A stretch of 35,027 bases of DNA, taken from contig CBHYLN010000047.1 in assembly GCA_966128725.1 (NCBI GenBank), positions 1 to 35,027 on the forward strand, read 5' to 3'. Each line of letters begins with the position of its first letter. Position 1 is the first letter of the stretch. Source of the stretch: JAFDZV01 sp966128725 (GTDB lineage: Bacteria > Bacteroidota > Ignavibacteria > OLB7). Of the stretch, positions 7,635-18,040 are shown piece by piece. Position numbers and translations under genes: made by a program. The notes below the pieces were generated by a model. The model had not been told where the DNA came from. It searched no databases and saw only the letters and a list, made by a program, of their open reading frames with translations.

Positions 7635-8789
7635 TCAGGAGAAGGCTTCCTTCACCTTCGAGAAGAAGCCGCCCTTTTCGCCACCCTTCTTCTCGGCCGA
7701 AGGCGGCGTGATGTTCGGCCCGCTGGCAAGGCGCTCCAGCAGCGCGCGCTCCTCGTCGGAAAGGCGCGTTGGGATATGCAGGTTCACCCGCACGATCTGG
7801 TCGCCACGCCGGCTGCTGTTCAGGTGAGGTATCCCCTTGTCGCGCATGCGCAGCAACGAGCCCGGCTGCGTGCCCGGATCGATGGTGATCACCGACGCGC
7901 CAGTAAGCGTGGGCACTTCCACCTCGGCGCCCAGCGTGGCCTGCGGATAGCTGAGGAACAGATCGTACACCACATCGTTGCCGCTGCGGGCAAAATGCTC
8001 GTGGTCCTTCTCCTCGATCAGCACGATCACATCACCGGCCGGGCCACCATGACGCCCCGCGTTGCCCTTGCCGCGCAGAGGAATGTAGTTGCCGTCCGAC
8101 ACACCGGGCGGGATGTCGATCGTCTCCTTGGCCTCGCCGGTTACCCTGCCATCGCCCTTGCAGGTGCGGCACGGCTCCTTCACCACCCGACCCTCACCAC
8201 CGCAGTTGGCGCATTGCGCCACGTTGACCACCTGGCCGAAGATCGAGCGGCTTACCTGCCGAACCTCGCCTGCGCCGCCGCACACCGAACACGCCACGAT
8301 GCCGGCATCCGACAACGCCCCACGCCCGGAGCAATCCGTGCAGGTGACCATCTTCTTGATGATGATCGTCTTCTCCACGCCCGAGGCGATCTCCTCCAGC
8401 GTAAGCGGCAGGCGGATCTTCAGATCCGTGCCCGGCTGGCCGTACTGCGGCCCGCCGGAACGCCGGCGCGAACCTCCGCCGAAGAACTCCTCGAATATCG
8501 AGCCTCCACCGAACTGCGAGAAGATGTCCTCCATGTTCGTGAAGCCCTGGAAGCCCTGCCCGGCGTTCATGCCCTTGTGGCCAAACCGATCGTACTGCGC
8601 GCGGCGATCGGCATTCGAGAGAACTTCGTAGGCCTCGGCCGCTTCCTTGAATCGCTCCTCGGCCTCGGGATTATTCGGGTTCTTATCCGGGTGATACTGC
8701 ATCGCCAGCTTCCGATATGCGCTCTTCAGATCGGCTTCGGAAGCAGTTTTCGCAACGCCAAGAACCTCGTAGTAGTCGCGTTTGTCCAT
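7635..8789 (-). CDS. dnaJ: Chaperone protein DnaJ
   Basis: 384 aa, full family length. The J domain (residues 1-70) has the HPD triad at 33-35, which stimulates the ATPase of DnaK. A Gly/Phe-rich linker follows (about 75-130), including GFQGFTNMEDIF and GGGSRRRSGG. Four CxxCxGxG zinc motifs are present: CTDCSGRG, CSVCGGAG, CANCGGEG and CRTCKGDG. The C-terminal substrate-binding domains follow. It is therefore a complete type I DnaJ, acting in the cytoplasm with DnaK and GrpE on unfolded proteins. dnaK itself is not in the window. The gene is last in the hrcA-grpE-dnaJ run, 148 bases after grpE. ATG 8789 has no Shine-Dalgarno, as for most genes here, but is fixed by the conserved MDKRDYYEVLGV start. 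Confidence 0.97.
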   Translation of the reverse strand: MDKRDYYEVLGVAKTASEADLKSAYRKLAMQYHPDKNPNNPEAEERFKEAAEAYEVLSNADRRAQYDRFGHKGMNAGQGFQGFTNMEDIFSQFGGGSIFEEFFGGGSRRRSGGPQYGQPGTDLKIRLPLTLEEIASGVEKTIIIKKMVTCTDCSGRGALSDAGIVACSVCGGAGEVRQVSRSIFGQVVNVAQCANCGGEGRVVKEPCRTCKGDGRVTGEAKETIDIPPGVSDGNYIPLRGKGNAGRHGGPAGDVIVLIEEKDHEHFARSGNDVVYDLFLSYPQATLGAEVEVPTLTGASVITIDPGTQPGSLLRMRDKGIPHLNSSRRGDQIVRVNLHIPTRLSDEERALLERLASGPNITPPSAEKKGGEKGGFFSKVKEAFS

Positions 8790-8937
8790 TATCGAATAAG
8801 TACGATTGAAATCAGAGAGGAATCATGTTCCGATCCATGCCCGCCGCTCGGCACAGCAGCCGGTTACCGTGGCGCTGGCGTACGCCGGCGTGTTGTGCCA
8901 ACGGCCACGACGCATACGGCGGCACCAACGGCCGGCA

Positions 8938-9513
8938 TCACCCTTCGGTGCCGGCCGAAACGATAACCTTGGCATGCCGCAGCACACGCTCGCCGTAGGT
9001 GTAGCCCGGCTCCAGCTCGGCGATCACCGTGTCTTCCGGCGCGTCGCTCGGCTGGCGCATCAGCGCCTCGTGCAGGTTCACATCAAACTGAAGCCCCACG
9101 GTCGGCACTTTGGCAACGCCCAGGCCATCCAGCATCTTCTTGAACTTGTCGTTGATCATCGACACGCCCTGATAGAAGCCCTCGAACTCGCGAGCCTGGC
9201 CGCCGCTCTCCACCGAGCGGGCAATATCGTCCACCAGGGGCAGCAACTCCTTCAACAGGCGCTCGTTGGCATACAGTGTCACCTGCTGGCGCTCGGCGTT
9301 GGCTCGCCGGCGGAAATTCTCCAGATCGGCAACCGCGCGCAGGGCCTGATCGCGCAGCCGGTGATTCTCCTCCTCCAACGCGGTAATCCGCGCTTCGGGC
9401 GATTCCAGCTCGGGCAAATGCGATTCGGCGGTAGCCTCGGCTGCCCCCTCCTGCTGATGCGCTGCGTTCATATTCTGCTCTGGTCCGTCGATGGGTATCT
9501 CTCGCGTGCTCAT
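8938..9513 (-). CDS. grpE: Nucleotide exchange factor GrpE
   Basis: 191 aa from ATG 9513. After an acidic, disordered N-terminus comes the long coiled coil (about residues 30-75, with ALEEENHRLRDQALRAVADL) and the conserved FRRRANAERQQ segment. Next comes the LLPLVDDIARSVES region and a C-terminal beta domain with VNLHEALM and the final YTYGERVLRHAKVIVS. GrpE releases ADP from DnaK. The open frame reaches 9642, but the extra residues are Arg/Pro-rich and unlike the family; ATG 9471 is a further possible start. It lies between hrcA and dnaJ, the common order. Confidence 0.95.
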   Translation of the reverse strand: MSTREIPIDGPEQNMNAAHQQEGAAEATAESHLPELESPEARITALEEENHRLRDQALRAVADLENFRRRANAERQQVTLYANERLLKELLPLVDDIARSVESGGQAREFEGFYQGVSMINDKFKKMLDGLGVAKVPTVGLQFDVNLHEALMRQPSDAPEDTVIAELEPGYTYGERVLRHAKVIVSAGTEG

Positions 9514-9657
9514 GTTCGATTGATTGAAACGGTTGTCAACTGGTGCCGCCATTCGGCCGGCAATGCTGAATCGTCGCGGAAAAGGCATGGCCCGAGCCTC
9601 ATACATGGCCGGGCAGCGGGCCGTGCGCGGGCGCAACGGCAATCATGCGTACGACGT

Positions 9658-10731
9658 TCAGCGGTCGTAGAAATTATTCGTTATGGTCTGCGCGATATAG
9701 GCAACCACCGTCACCATGCGCGAATAGTCCATGCGCTTCGGGCCTATCAGGCCGATTGTGCCGGTGGTACCGCCCACCTGATACCGCGTGGTGATCAGGC
9801 TGTAGTTCACCAGCCGCTCATCGCCGTGTTCGGTACCGATGGTAACCTCAACCGCTGCCGCCGCGCCGGGATGGCTGTCCAGCAAATGGATCACCATCTC
9901 CTCGTCCTCGATCAGCTCCACGATGCCGCGCACCTGTTCCGGGTCGGCGAACTCCGGCTGGCGCAGGATGTTGTGCGTGGGCGAGATCTGAACGCGATCG
10001 GTCTCGAGCCCCGGGCTGAAAATCGTCTCGGCGGAATTGGCCAGCGTGTTCAGCAGCCCATCGCGATCGGCATGGGCCACGTCGCGCAGGCGATCGCGAA
10101 ACGTTCCGCGAATCTCGCGCAGCGTAAGGCCGGCCAGACGTTCGTTCAACACGCCCACAAGCACCGTCATCCGGTCGCGCGAAACCTCGTCGTGAATTTC
10201 AATTGTCACCGTGCGCACAAGCCCGGCCCGCAACGACAGCACCACCAGCAGACGCGAGCTGCCCAACGGTACCAGCTCGATGCGCTCGAGCGTGCCATCC
10301 AGCAATTCCGGCGCGCGGATGATCCCCAACTGGCTGGAGATCAGCCCAACCAACCGCGAGGCTTCCTTCATCAGCAACGGGGTTGGCGCGCCAACGTTCA
10401 GGTTGCTCTGGATAGCGTCGCGCTCCTCCTGGCTCAACGAGCCGATACGCGCAAGCCCGTCCACATAAAAACGGTACCCGCGGTCGGTTGGAACGCGCCC
10501 TGCCGAGGTATGGGGGTGCGAGATGTACCCCTTCTCCTCCAGATCGGCCATTGTATTGCGAATCGTGGCGGCTGAGATTGACTCCTCTTCCAGTCGCTTC
10601 GAAAGGAAACGGGAGCCAACCGGATTCGCGGTCAAGATAAAATGCCGGACGATATAGCGCAACACAAGTTCCTCACGTTCGGTGAGGTCCGGATGCGATT
10701 TCGAAGGGCCGATATGGTTTGCGGAGAACAT
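9658..10731 (-). CDS. hrcA: Heat-inducible transcription repressor HrcA
   Basis: 357 aa, normal length. The N-terminal winged helix (residues 15-85) carries the HrcA signature: LTEREELVLRYIV, NPVGSRFLSKRL, SAATIRNTMADLEEKGY and HTSAGRVPTDRGYRFYVD. The C-terminal GAF-like domain ends with GTIGLIGPKRMDYSRMVTVV, also typical. In other bacteria HrcA binds the CIRCE inverted repeat and represses groESL, dnaK and its own operon, with GroEL as corepressor. It is first gene of the heat-shock unit. Upstream there is no CIRCE sequence. There is instead a possible promoter (TTGACG 10808-10813, 18-base spacer, TAACTT 10784-10789, minus strand), with a different inverted repeat just downstream of it. ATG 10731 has no Shine-Dalgarno. 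Confidence 0.97.
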   Translation of the reverse strand: MFSANHIGPSKSHPDLTEREELVLRYIVRHFILTANPVGSRFLSKRLEEESISAATIRNTMADLEEKGYISHPHTSAGRVPTDRGYRFYVDGLARIGSLSQEERDAIQSNLNVGAPTPLLMKEASRLVGLISSQLGIIRAPELLDGTLERIELVPLGSSRLLVVLSLRAGLVRTVTIEIHDEVSRDRMTVLVGVLNERLAGLTLREIRGTFRDRLRDVAHADRDGLLNTLANSAETIFSPGLETDRVQISPTHNILRQPEFADPEQVRGIVELIEDEEMVIHLLDSHPGAAAAVEVTIGTEHGDERLVNYSLITTRYQVGGTTGTIGLIGPKRMDYSRMVTVVAYIAQTITNNFYDR

Positions 10732-10756
10732 GGTTAATGGTTCGGACGAACAAGCA

Positions 10757-10772
10757 GGGGCACAAGTGCCCC
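10757..10772. promoter_or_regulatory. Inverted repeat in the hrcA leader, possible operator
   Basis: ggggcac-aa-gtgcccc, a perfect 7-bp inverted repeat with a 2-base centre. It lies 26-41 bases upstream of the hrcA start and just downstream of a possible -10 (TAACTT, 10784-10789, minus strand), a position where repressor operators often sit. It does not match CIRCE. The operator role is inference. Confidence 0.35.
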
Positions 10773-10879
10773 AATTGGACCATAAGTTACGGCAGGCCCC
10801 GGTGGTTCGTCAAAAATTTGCGTAGGCCCCGCCCCACTGTCGCCACGGCACGCAGCGCCATGCCCTGTGCCCGGAAACG

Positions 10880-10915
10880 ATGACAGGGATAGTGTGAGTT
10901 CACCATCCCTGTCAT
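10880..10915 (-). terminator. Hairpin after nuoN
   Basis: An 11-bp perfect stem (atgacagggat, 10880-10890, with atccctgtcat, 10905-10915) and a 14-base loop that can itself pair (gtga with tcac). It lies about 64 bases past the nuoN stop and well before hrcA, so it probably ends the nuo transcript. The T run after it on the minus strand is short (CGTTT). Confidence 0.55.
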
Positions 10916-10978
10916 AAATGTTCCGCTCAGGGGCAGGCAGGCGCAAGCGACCACACAACCCGGGGGAAGGCGACTGCC

Positions 10979-12427
<1,449 letters not shown>

Positions 12428-12507
12428 GAAGCGCGTATGATGTCCGGCGCCTGCGCGCTCGGTAAGTACGTACGAAAAGTTTCGATGTCGATCGGCACGG
12501 CTGCCGA

Positions 12508-14217
12508 TTACCGCCCGGCCGGCGCCGGGTTGGACTGCGGCGGGGCCTGCTGGATCTGCGGCTTGCCCTGCGGTTGCACCTGCACCTGCGGTTGAACCTG
12601 GATCTGCGGGTTTGCGCCCACCGGCTGGTTGCTCTGCTCGGCGCCCGTCTTGGCAACCGGCACCACGGTTGTGGTATCCTTCCCCATGCGCAGATTCACC
12701 AATGCCGCGTAGCGGTTATTCCCCTTCAACTGTTCCACAACGCCCACCACCGCCCGCGACGACGACTCGGTAACGCTCAGGAAGGTATCCGGATGGAAGC
12801 CGATCCAGATACAGAACACGACCATCGGAACCAGCAGGCCGGTCTCCAGGCCGCTCAGATCCTTCAGGTGCGAGTTCTCCGGGTTGGAAAGCGGCCCGAA
12901 GAACATGCGCTGGAACAGGATAAGCAGATACACGGCCGCCAGGATCACGCCGGAACCGGCAATAACCGCGAACCACGGCGTGGACAGATGCGTGGAAATG
13001 TACGCGCCCACCAGCGTAAGGTATTCGCCCACGAAGCCGTTAAGGCCCGGAAGCCCCACCGAGGCGAACACCGCCAACGCGAAGAACACCGCGTACACCG
13101 GCATGGACTTGGCCAGGCCGCCGAACTCGGACATCTGGCGTGTGTGGCGGCGTTCGTAGATGTAGCCAACCAGCAGGAACAGCATGCCCGTGGAAAGCCC
13201 GTGGTTCACCATCTGAAGGATCGCGCCCTGCACGCCTTCGGTGGTCATCGAGAAGATGCCCAGCACCACGAACCCAAGGTGGGCAACCGAGGAATACGCC
13301 ACCAGCTTCTTCACGTCGGTCTGCACCATCGCCAGCAATGCGCCGTAGATGATGCCGATAACCGCAAGCACGGAGATGGCGTCGGCGTAATACAGCGAGG
13401 CCTGCGGGAACAACTGAAGGTTGAAGCGGATAAGGCCATAGGTGCCCATCTTGAGCATCACCGCGGCCAGGATCACCGAGCCGGCCGTTGGGGCCTGCGT
13501 ATGGGCGTCCGGCAGCCACGTATGCAGCGGGAACAGCGGCACCTTGATGCAGAACGAAAGCGCGAACGCCAGGAACAACCAGCGCTGCAGTTCCATCGGG
13601 ATCGATGGGCCAACCTTCATCAGCTTCATCAGATCGGTGGTGAACGCGCCGCCGTTATCGGCCGCGAACTGCCCCAGCCACACGATGGCAACCAGCATCA
13701 GCAACGAGCCGGCCATCGTGTACAGGAAGAACTTCATCGCCGCGTAGATCCTGTCCTTGCCGCCCCAGATGCCGATCAGGAAGTACATCGGGATCAGCAC
13801 CACTTCCCAAAAGATGTAGAACACGAACGTGTCGAGCGAGGCGAACACGCCGATCAGCCCGAACTCCAGAATCAGGAGCATCACGTAATACAGCTTCTCG
13901 CGATCGCGCACCGGCCCCCAGCTCGAGAGGATGGCGATCGGCATGATGAACGTGGTGAGAAGCACCAGCAGCACGGACATGCCGTCCACCCCGAACCGGA
14001 ACCCGATGTCCAGCGAGGAAATCCATGGCGCGTTGGTGACGAACTGGAAGCCGGGGTTGGCCTTGTCGAAGCCCAGCCACAGCGCGAACGACACCAGGAA
14101 CGTAACGATGGAACCGCCCGCCGCGATATATCGGTGCATTGATGTGTTCCGCGAGGGAACCAGCATCAGAACCAGCGCGAACAGGAGCGGGATGAACAGC
14201 GTAAGAAGAAGAACCAT
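12508..14217 (-). CDS. nuoM: NADH-quinone oxidoreductase subunit M, with Gln/Pro-rich tail
   Basis: 569 aa, longer than most NuoM proteins. The core (1-505) has about 14 transmembrane helices and the family marks: FWEVVLIPMYFLIGIWGG with the helix-5 Glu, FCIKVPLFPLHTWLPDAH with the proton-path Lys, and VKKLVAYSSVAHLGFV. It pumps protons as part of complex I. The final 55 or so residues are a low-complexity tail (QIQVQPQVQVQPQGKPQ, then APPQSNPAPAGR) that I do not know from this family. The frame is uninterrupted and ends in TAA at 12508, so the tail is encoded, not an artefact of a missing stop. It sits between the extra secreted-protein gene and nuoN. Confidence 0.95.
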   Translation of the reverse strand: MVLLLTLFIPLLFALVLMLVPSRNTSMHRYIAAGGSIVTFLVSFALWLGFDKANPGFQFVTNAPWISSLDIGFRFGVDGMSVLLVLLTTFIMPIAILSSWGPVRDREKLYYVMLLILEFGLIGVFASLDTFVFYIFWEVVLIPMYFLIGIWGGKDRIYAAMKFFLYTMAGSLLMLVAIVWLGQFAADNGGAFTTDLMKLMKVGPSIPMELQRWLFLAFALSFCIKVPLFPLHTWLPDAHTQAPTAGSVILAAVMLKMGTYGLIRFNLQLFPQASLYYADAISVLAVIGIIYGALLAMVQTDVKKLVAYSSVAHLGFVVLGIFSMTTEGVQGAILQMVNHGLSTGMLFLLVGYIYERRHTRQMSEFGGLAKSMPVYAVFFALAVFASVGLPGLNGFVGEYLTLVGAYISTHLSTPWFAVIAGSGVILAAVYLLILFQRMFFGPLSNPENSHLKDLSGLETGLLVPMVVFCIWIGFHPDTFLSVTESSSRAVVGVVEQLKGNNRYAALVNLRMGKDTTTVVPVAKTGAEQSNQPVGANPQIQVQPQVQVQPQGKPQIQQAPPQSNPAPAGR

Positions 14218-14262
14218 TGATCGACGATTTCTTTGATCGAGCGAAAAGGTTTGACGTGCGAT

Positions 14263-14280
14263 GTTCCCCCTGCGGGGAAC
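14263..14280 (-). other. Short hairpin upstream of nuoM
   Basis: gttcccc (14263-14269) pairs with ggggaac (14274-14280) around a 4-base loop. It lies between the stop of the extra gene at 14315 and the nuoM start at 14217. It could reduce read-through or set transcript ends inside the nuo unit; no T-tract follows. Confidence 0.35.
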
Positions 14281-14314
14281 TCAATCGTTGGCGCCCGTCT
14301 CGAAGGCCGCGAGG

Positions 14315-15052
14315 TTATCTGGCACGGGCCGTTTGATGGAAGATGCGCGAAAGATCCAGTAGGCGAGCCCGGGCGCCGCGGGCACGCCTGTACGGCGTAT
14401 CGCCCCCGCCGGTAACAACCAGGCGGCCATCGGCCCGGAATCGCAGCGCGCCGTCCATCGGCGTGAAGCCATCCCACGGAGGGCTTCCCCACGCATACGG
14501 AAGGCCGTTGGAGCGAAACATGTCAACCTCGGCGGCATCACGCAACGGAGGCGGGCCGGGAACGCGAGCCTGCAACACGGCGATTGTGTCGCGTTGGGTA
14601 TCCCACGCCAGCACATGCATCGCCGACAGGCCATCTTCGGCGCCAACAAGGGCCACGTAGCGCCCATCACAACGGGACACAGCGGCCAGGGCATAACGCC
14701 CGGCAAGCGCCGTGCTGCGCGTGATGGCGCCGGTTGCGGCATTCACGAACGCCAGCGCCCGCAACGGAAGCCATGCCCCCATCTGGAACGCCCCGCCCAG
14801 CAGGTATCGCCGCCCCAGCGAGTCGTGGCCCAGCAGATGCCATGCACCGGCAAGCGTGTCGGCGGAAATCACGGCCGAATCGGCGGCGCGAATCAGCCGC
14901 ACCAGCGTGCTTCCGGCATCGCCGTCGTGCCGTGGGGACCGCAGCAATCGTATGTCAAGCGTTGTGTCGGCGAACGTCAACGCCGGCATGCACATGGCAA
15001 GCACCACGGCCAGCGCCGTGGCGCGCGCACGCGCTACTTCAGCAGCAGCCAC
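14315..15052 (-). CDS. Exported protein of unknown function inside the nuo cluster
   Basis: 245 aa, family not recognised. Residues 1-28 look like a Sec signal peptide (EVARAR, then ATALAVVLAMCMPALTFA, cleaved before DTT). The mature part has repeating strand-turn patterns (GRRYLLGGAFQMG, GRYALAAVSRCDGRYVALVG, ALRFRADGRLVVTGG) resembling a small beta-propeller or WD40-like fold; this is inference. ATG 15052 overlaps the nuoL stop by 19 bases, which suggests translational coupling with nuoL. The protein would be periplasmic or outer-membrane, beside the membrane arm of complex I, but nothing shows that it is a subunit. It is not one of the standard nuo genes. ATG 14992 is a less likely start because it removes most of the signal peptide. 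Confidence 0.7.
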   Translation of the reverse strand: MAAAEVARARATALAVVLAMCMPALTFADTTLDIRLLRSPRHDGDAGSTLVRLIRAADSAVISADTLAGAWHLLGHDSLGRRYLLGGAFQMGAWLPLRALAFVNAATGAITRSTALAGRYALAAVSRCDGRYVALVGAEDGLSAMHVLAWDTQRDTIAVLQARVPGPPPLRDAAEVDMFRSNGLPYAWGSPPWDGFTPMDGALRFRADGRLVVTGGGDTPYRRARGARARLLDLSRIFHQTARAR

Positions 15053-16986
15053 GCCAACACGCCAACGATGCCGGCAACGAACACCATGGCATAGTTCTGC
15101 GCCACACCGGACTGCAACAGCCGCAATCCCCTGGCGACCGCGGCGGTAAGGCGGCCGGAGCCGTTGATGGTGCCGTCGATCATGCCAACGTCCACGAAGC
15201 GGTGCAGGAACGTGCGCGAGATCACCTGCGTGGGCACTACCACGAACATCTCGTAGATGTTATCGACGTACCACTTGTTCCACAGCAGCTTGTAGGCGCC
15301 CTTCATCGATCCGGCGATCTTGTCGGCGCTGCCCGGACGCTGGATATAGATACGGCGCGCGACCAGGATGCCGATCACCGCGATGGCGAACGAGGTTGCC
15401 ATCAGGATAACCTCGGTGGAATGCCATGATTCGCCCTCAACCAACGAATACTTGGTGTAGGCCTGCTCGAACACGGGCTCGAGCCACGAATGCAGCACAT
15501 TGGCATGTTCGCCGAACACGCTGGGCAGGCCCAGGAAACCGCCGGCAATCGAAAGCACGGCGAGGATCCAGAGCGGAATGGTCATCGAGGCCGGCGACTC
15601 GTGCGGATGCACGTGATGATGGTCGAACCGCTCGGGGCCGTCGAACGTGAGATACACCGAGCGGAACATGTAGAACGCCGTGCAGAACGCCGCCAGCGCG
15701 CCAAACAGCCACAGCACCCAACTGCCGCTTGCGAAGGCATGGAACAGGATCTCGTCCTTGGAGAAGAAGCCGCTCAACGGCGCGATGCCGGCAATGGCCA
15801 GCGCGCCGATCACATAGGTTTTGTACGTGCTCGGCATGTACTTCTTCAGGCCGCCCATCTTCTGCATGTCCTGTTCGTCGTGCATGCCGTGGATCACCGA
15901 GCCGGAGCCCAGGAACAGCAACGCCTTGAAGAACGCATGGGTCATCACATGGAACACCGCGGCGGTGAACGCGCCCACGCCCAGCGCAACAAACATGAAC
16001 CCGAGCTGCGAGACCGTGGAATAGGCCAGCACCTTCTTGATATCGTTCTGCACCAGACCCACGGTGGCCGCAATCAGCGCCGTGGTGATCGCAACACCCG
16101 TGATCACGGCCATCGTTGTTGGCGACAGCGTGAACAGCAGCGCGTTGCGGCTCAGCAGGAAGATGCCGGAGGTCACCATCGTGGCGGCGTGGATCAGCGC
16201 CGAAACAGGCGTTGGGCCGGCCATGGCGTCCGGCAGCCACACACCCAGCGGGATCTGCGCGGACTTGCCGCAGGCGCCCAGGAACAGGCACAGCGTTGCG
16301 ATCGTGATGGCGGTGTTGGCGCCCGGCTGCAGCACCACTGCCTGATCGGCGATGCCCTGATAGGTAAGCGTGTGGAACTGCGTGTAGAGAATGAACATGC
16401 CCACAAGCATGCCCAGGTCGCCGATGCGGTTCATCACGAACGCCTTCTTGGCAGCGTCGCCGGTCCAGGTGATGCCCACCCCCTCGAACTTCCGCTCGTA
16501 CCAGAAGCCGATCAGCAGGAACGAACACAGGCCCACGCCCTCCCATCCCAGGAACGTAACCAGGAAGTTATCGGCCAACACCAGATTCAACATCATGAAG
16601 ATGAAGAGGTTCAGGTAGGCGAAGAACCTGGGGAAACCGGGATCGCCGTGCATGTAGCCGGCGGAATAGAGATGGATAAGCGAACCGATGCCGGTGATGA
16701 TCAACAGGAAGATCATCGAGAGCTGATCGATCTGATAGCTGAAGCGCACCGAGAAGTCGCCCGTGGTGATCCACGGCGCCAGGTCGACGATGTGACGACG
16801 ATCGTGCGCCGGCATGCCGAGCATCTCGATGAACATCACCACAGCCAGAACAAACGCGATGCCAACCGCGGAAGTCCCAATGGCGGCAATCGTCCCCTCC
16901 GAACGAATCTTCTTACCGAAGAGACCGTTGATGACGAACCCGGCCAAAGGCAGCAGCAGGACAAACGGGAGTAGCGTTGAGATCAT
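15034..16986 (-). CDS. nuoL: NADH-quinone oxidoreductase subunit L
   Basis: 650 aa, normal length, about 16 membrane helices including the long lateral helix near the C-terminus that clamps the membrane arm. Seen: GWEGVGLCSFLLIGFWY with the helix-5 Glu, GACGKSAQIPLGVWLPDAM, GPTPVSALIHAATMVTSG, and NDIKKVLAYSTVSQLGFMFVA with the proton-path Lys residues. It is the distal proton-pumping subunit of complex I. It is the first nuo gene here: nuoK and the rest are not upstream, where a glutamine amidotransferase lies instead. The 157 bases between them show no clear promoter or terminator. Confidence 0.96.
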   Translation of the reverse strand: MISTLLPFVLLLPLAGFVINGLFGKKIRSEGTIAAIGTSAVGIAFVLAVVMFIEMLGMPAHDRRHIVDLAPWITTGDFSVRFSYQIDQLSMIFLLIITGIGSLIHLYSAGYMHGDPGFPRFFAYLNLFIFMMLNLVLADNFLVTFLGWEGVGLCSFLLIGFWYERKFEGVGITWTGDAAKKAFVMNRIGDLGMLVGMFILYTQFHTLTYQGIADQAVVLQPGANTAITIATLCLFLGACGKSAQIPLGVWLPDAMAGPTPVSALIHAATMVTSGIFLLSRNALLFTLSPTTMAVITGVAITTALIAATVGLVQNDIKKVLAYSTVSQLGFMFVALGVGAFTAAVFHVMTHAFFKALLFLGSGSVIHGMHDEQDMQKMGGLKKYMPSTYKTYVIGALAIAGIAPLSGFFSKDEILFHAFASGSWVLWLFGALAAFCTAFYMFRSVYLTFDGPERFDHHHVHPHESPASMTIPLWILAVLSIAGGFLGLPSVFGEHANVLHSWLEPVFEQAYTKYSLVEGESWHSTEVILMATSFAIAVIGILVARRIYIQRPGSADKIAGSMKGAYKLLWNKWYVDNIYEMFVVVPTQVISRTFLHRFVDVGMIDGTINGSGRLTAAVARGLRLLQSGVAQNYAMVFVAGIVGVLAWLLLK

Positions 16987-17143
16987 GCTAGAGTTGTCGA
17001 AAGAACAGGGCTATTGCCGGGCCGCCTGGCCGCGCGCGCGGCATTCGGAAACCTGAGGACGCGCCGGGCCGCCGGGGCCGGCGCCGCACGGATGCCGATC
17101 GCTCGGCGCCGTGGTGCGCGGCGTTGCCGCCGCCGGCTTCACC

Positions 17144-18040
17144 TTACTCGGCGTAGACAAACGTTGCCTTCTCGAACGGAAGTTCGATGTCGGCGAAGCG
17201 AAGCGAAAGATCTTCGTCCACGATCAACATGGAGTTGCGGGTAACCTTGATCCAGTCGGACTTGACACCGGTAAACGGTTCCGACGAGATCACGATCGCC
17301 TCGGCCTGCCCCTCGTCCGGCACCATGTAGCAACGGTCATCGGTACACCGATATTCCTTGCCGAACATGTAGTACAACGAGGCCGGCTGCACCCTCGGGT
17401 TGGTGGTGTATCGCGTTGCGATCACCGACTTGCCGTTGGATACACAGAGATTGAGATAGGAGTGCTCGCGCACGTCGTGCTCGAACAACAGGCGGTTGAA
17501 ATCGTTGAACATGCCGAACATCGCGTCGACCATTTCATCGGTCGACACCGGCCCCTTCGGATCGCGCAGGTTGTTCAGGAACAGCCCGAACAGATGCTCC
17601 GAATCGGTGGAACCCTGAACGGCATCGTAGGCCTCGTCGTTCAGCTCGCGAAGCAACGCGCGCCGAATCGTCCGGAACCCCTGCACCATGCCGTTGTGCA
17701 TCCAGGTAAGCTTGCCGTACACAAACGTGTGGCAGTTGATCTCCTCCACCGTCGAACCTGGCGTTGCCGCGCGGATATGCGCGAAAAACATGTTCGTGCG
17801 AATCTTGCGTGCCAGGAAGCGCAGGTTCTGATCGCTCCAGGCCGGATGCACCGACCGGAACTGGCAGGGCTCGTCGTCCAGCGAGAAATCGTACCAGCTT
17901 ACGCCGAAACCGTCGCCGTTGATCGGAATCGACATTTCCTGCGCGCCGAGCGATTGGCGCTCGATCAACGAATGGGTTGGACGATACAGCAGATCGTCCG
18001 CGAGAACCGGCTTACCGACGTATGTGAGGAATCGACACAT
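17144..18040 (-). CDS. Class II glutamine amidotransferase, YafJ/EgtC-like
   Basis: 298 aa. Start ATG 18040 is chosen because it puts Cys at position 2 (MCRFLTYVG); Cys2 becomes the N-terminal nucleophile of the Ntn-hydrolase glutaminase fold after Met removal. Other glutaminase marks are NGDGFGVSWY, FFAHIRAATPG, the CHTFVYGKLTWMHNG stretch with the oxyanion Asn-Gly, and GSTDSEHLF. There is only the glutaminase domain and no synthetase or transferase domain, as in YafJ and in EgtC, the gamma-glutamyl hydrolase of ergothioneine synthesis. No egtB or egtD lies nearby, so the substrate is unknown. Upstream (18041-18265) there is no recognisable promoter. Confidence 0.88.
   Translation of the reverse strand: MCRFLTYVGKPVLADDLLYRPTHSLIERQSLGAQEMSIPINGDGFGVSWYDFSLDDEPCQFRSVHPAWSDQNLRFLARKIRTNMFFAHIRAATPGSTVEEINCHTFVYGKLTWMHNGMVQGFRTIRRALLRELNDEAYDAVQGSTDSEHLFGLFLNNLRDPKGPVSTDEMVDAMFGMFNDFNRLLFEHDVREHSYLNLCVSNGKSVIATRYTTNPRVQPASLYYMFGKEYRCTDDRCYMVPDEGQAEAIVISSEPFTGVKSDWIKVTRNSMLIVDEDLSLRFADIELPFEKATFVYAE

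Noticed and set aside
10732..10978. CIRCE operator upstream of hrcA
   Set aside because: No GCACTC-N9-GAGTGC or close variant is present; the hairpins there have different arms and spacing.
12574..14142. 522-codon plus-strand open frame opposite nuoM
   Set aside because: Antisense to nuoM; extremely His/Gln/Arg-rich and without domains. Long antisense frames are expected at this GC content.
15490..16974. 494-codon plus-strand open frame opposite nuoL
   Set aside because: Same reasoning: shadow of nuoL, His/Gln/Glu-rich, no fold or signal.
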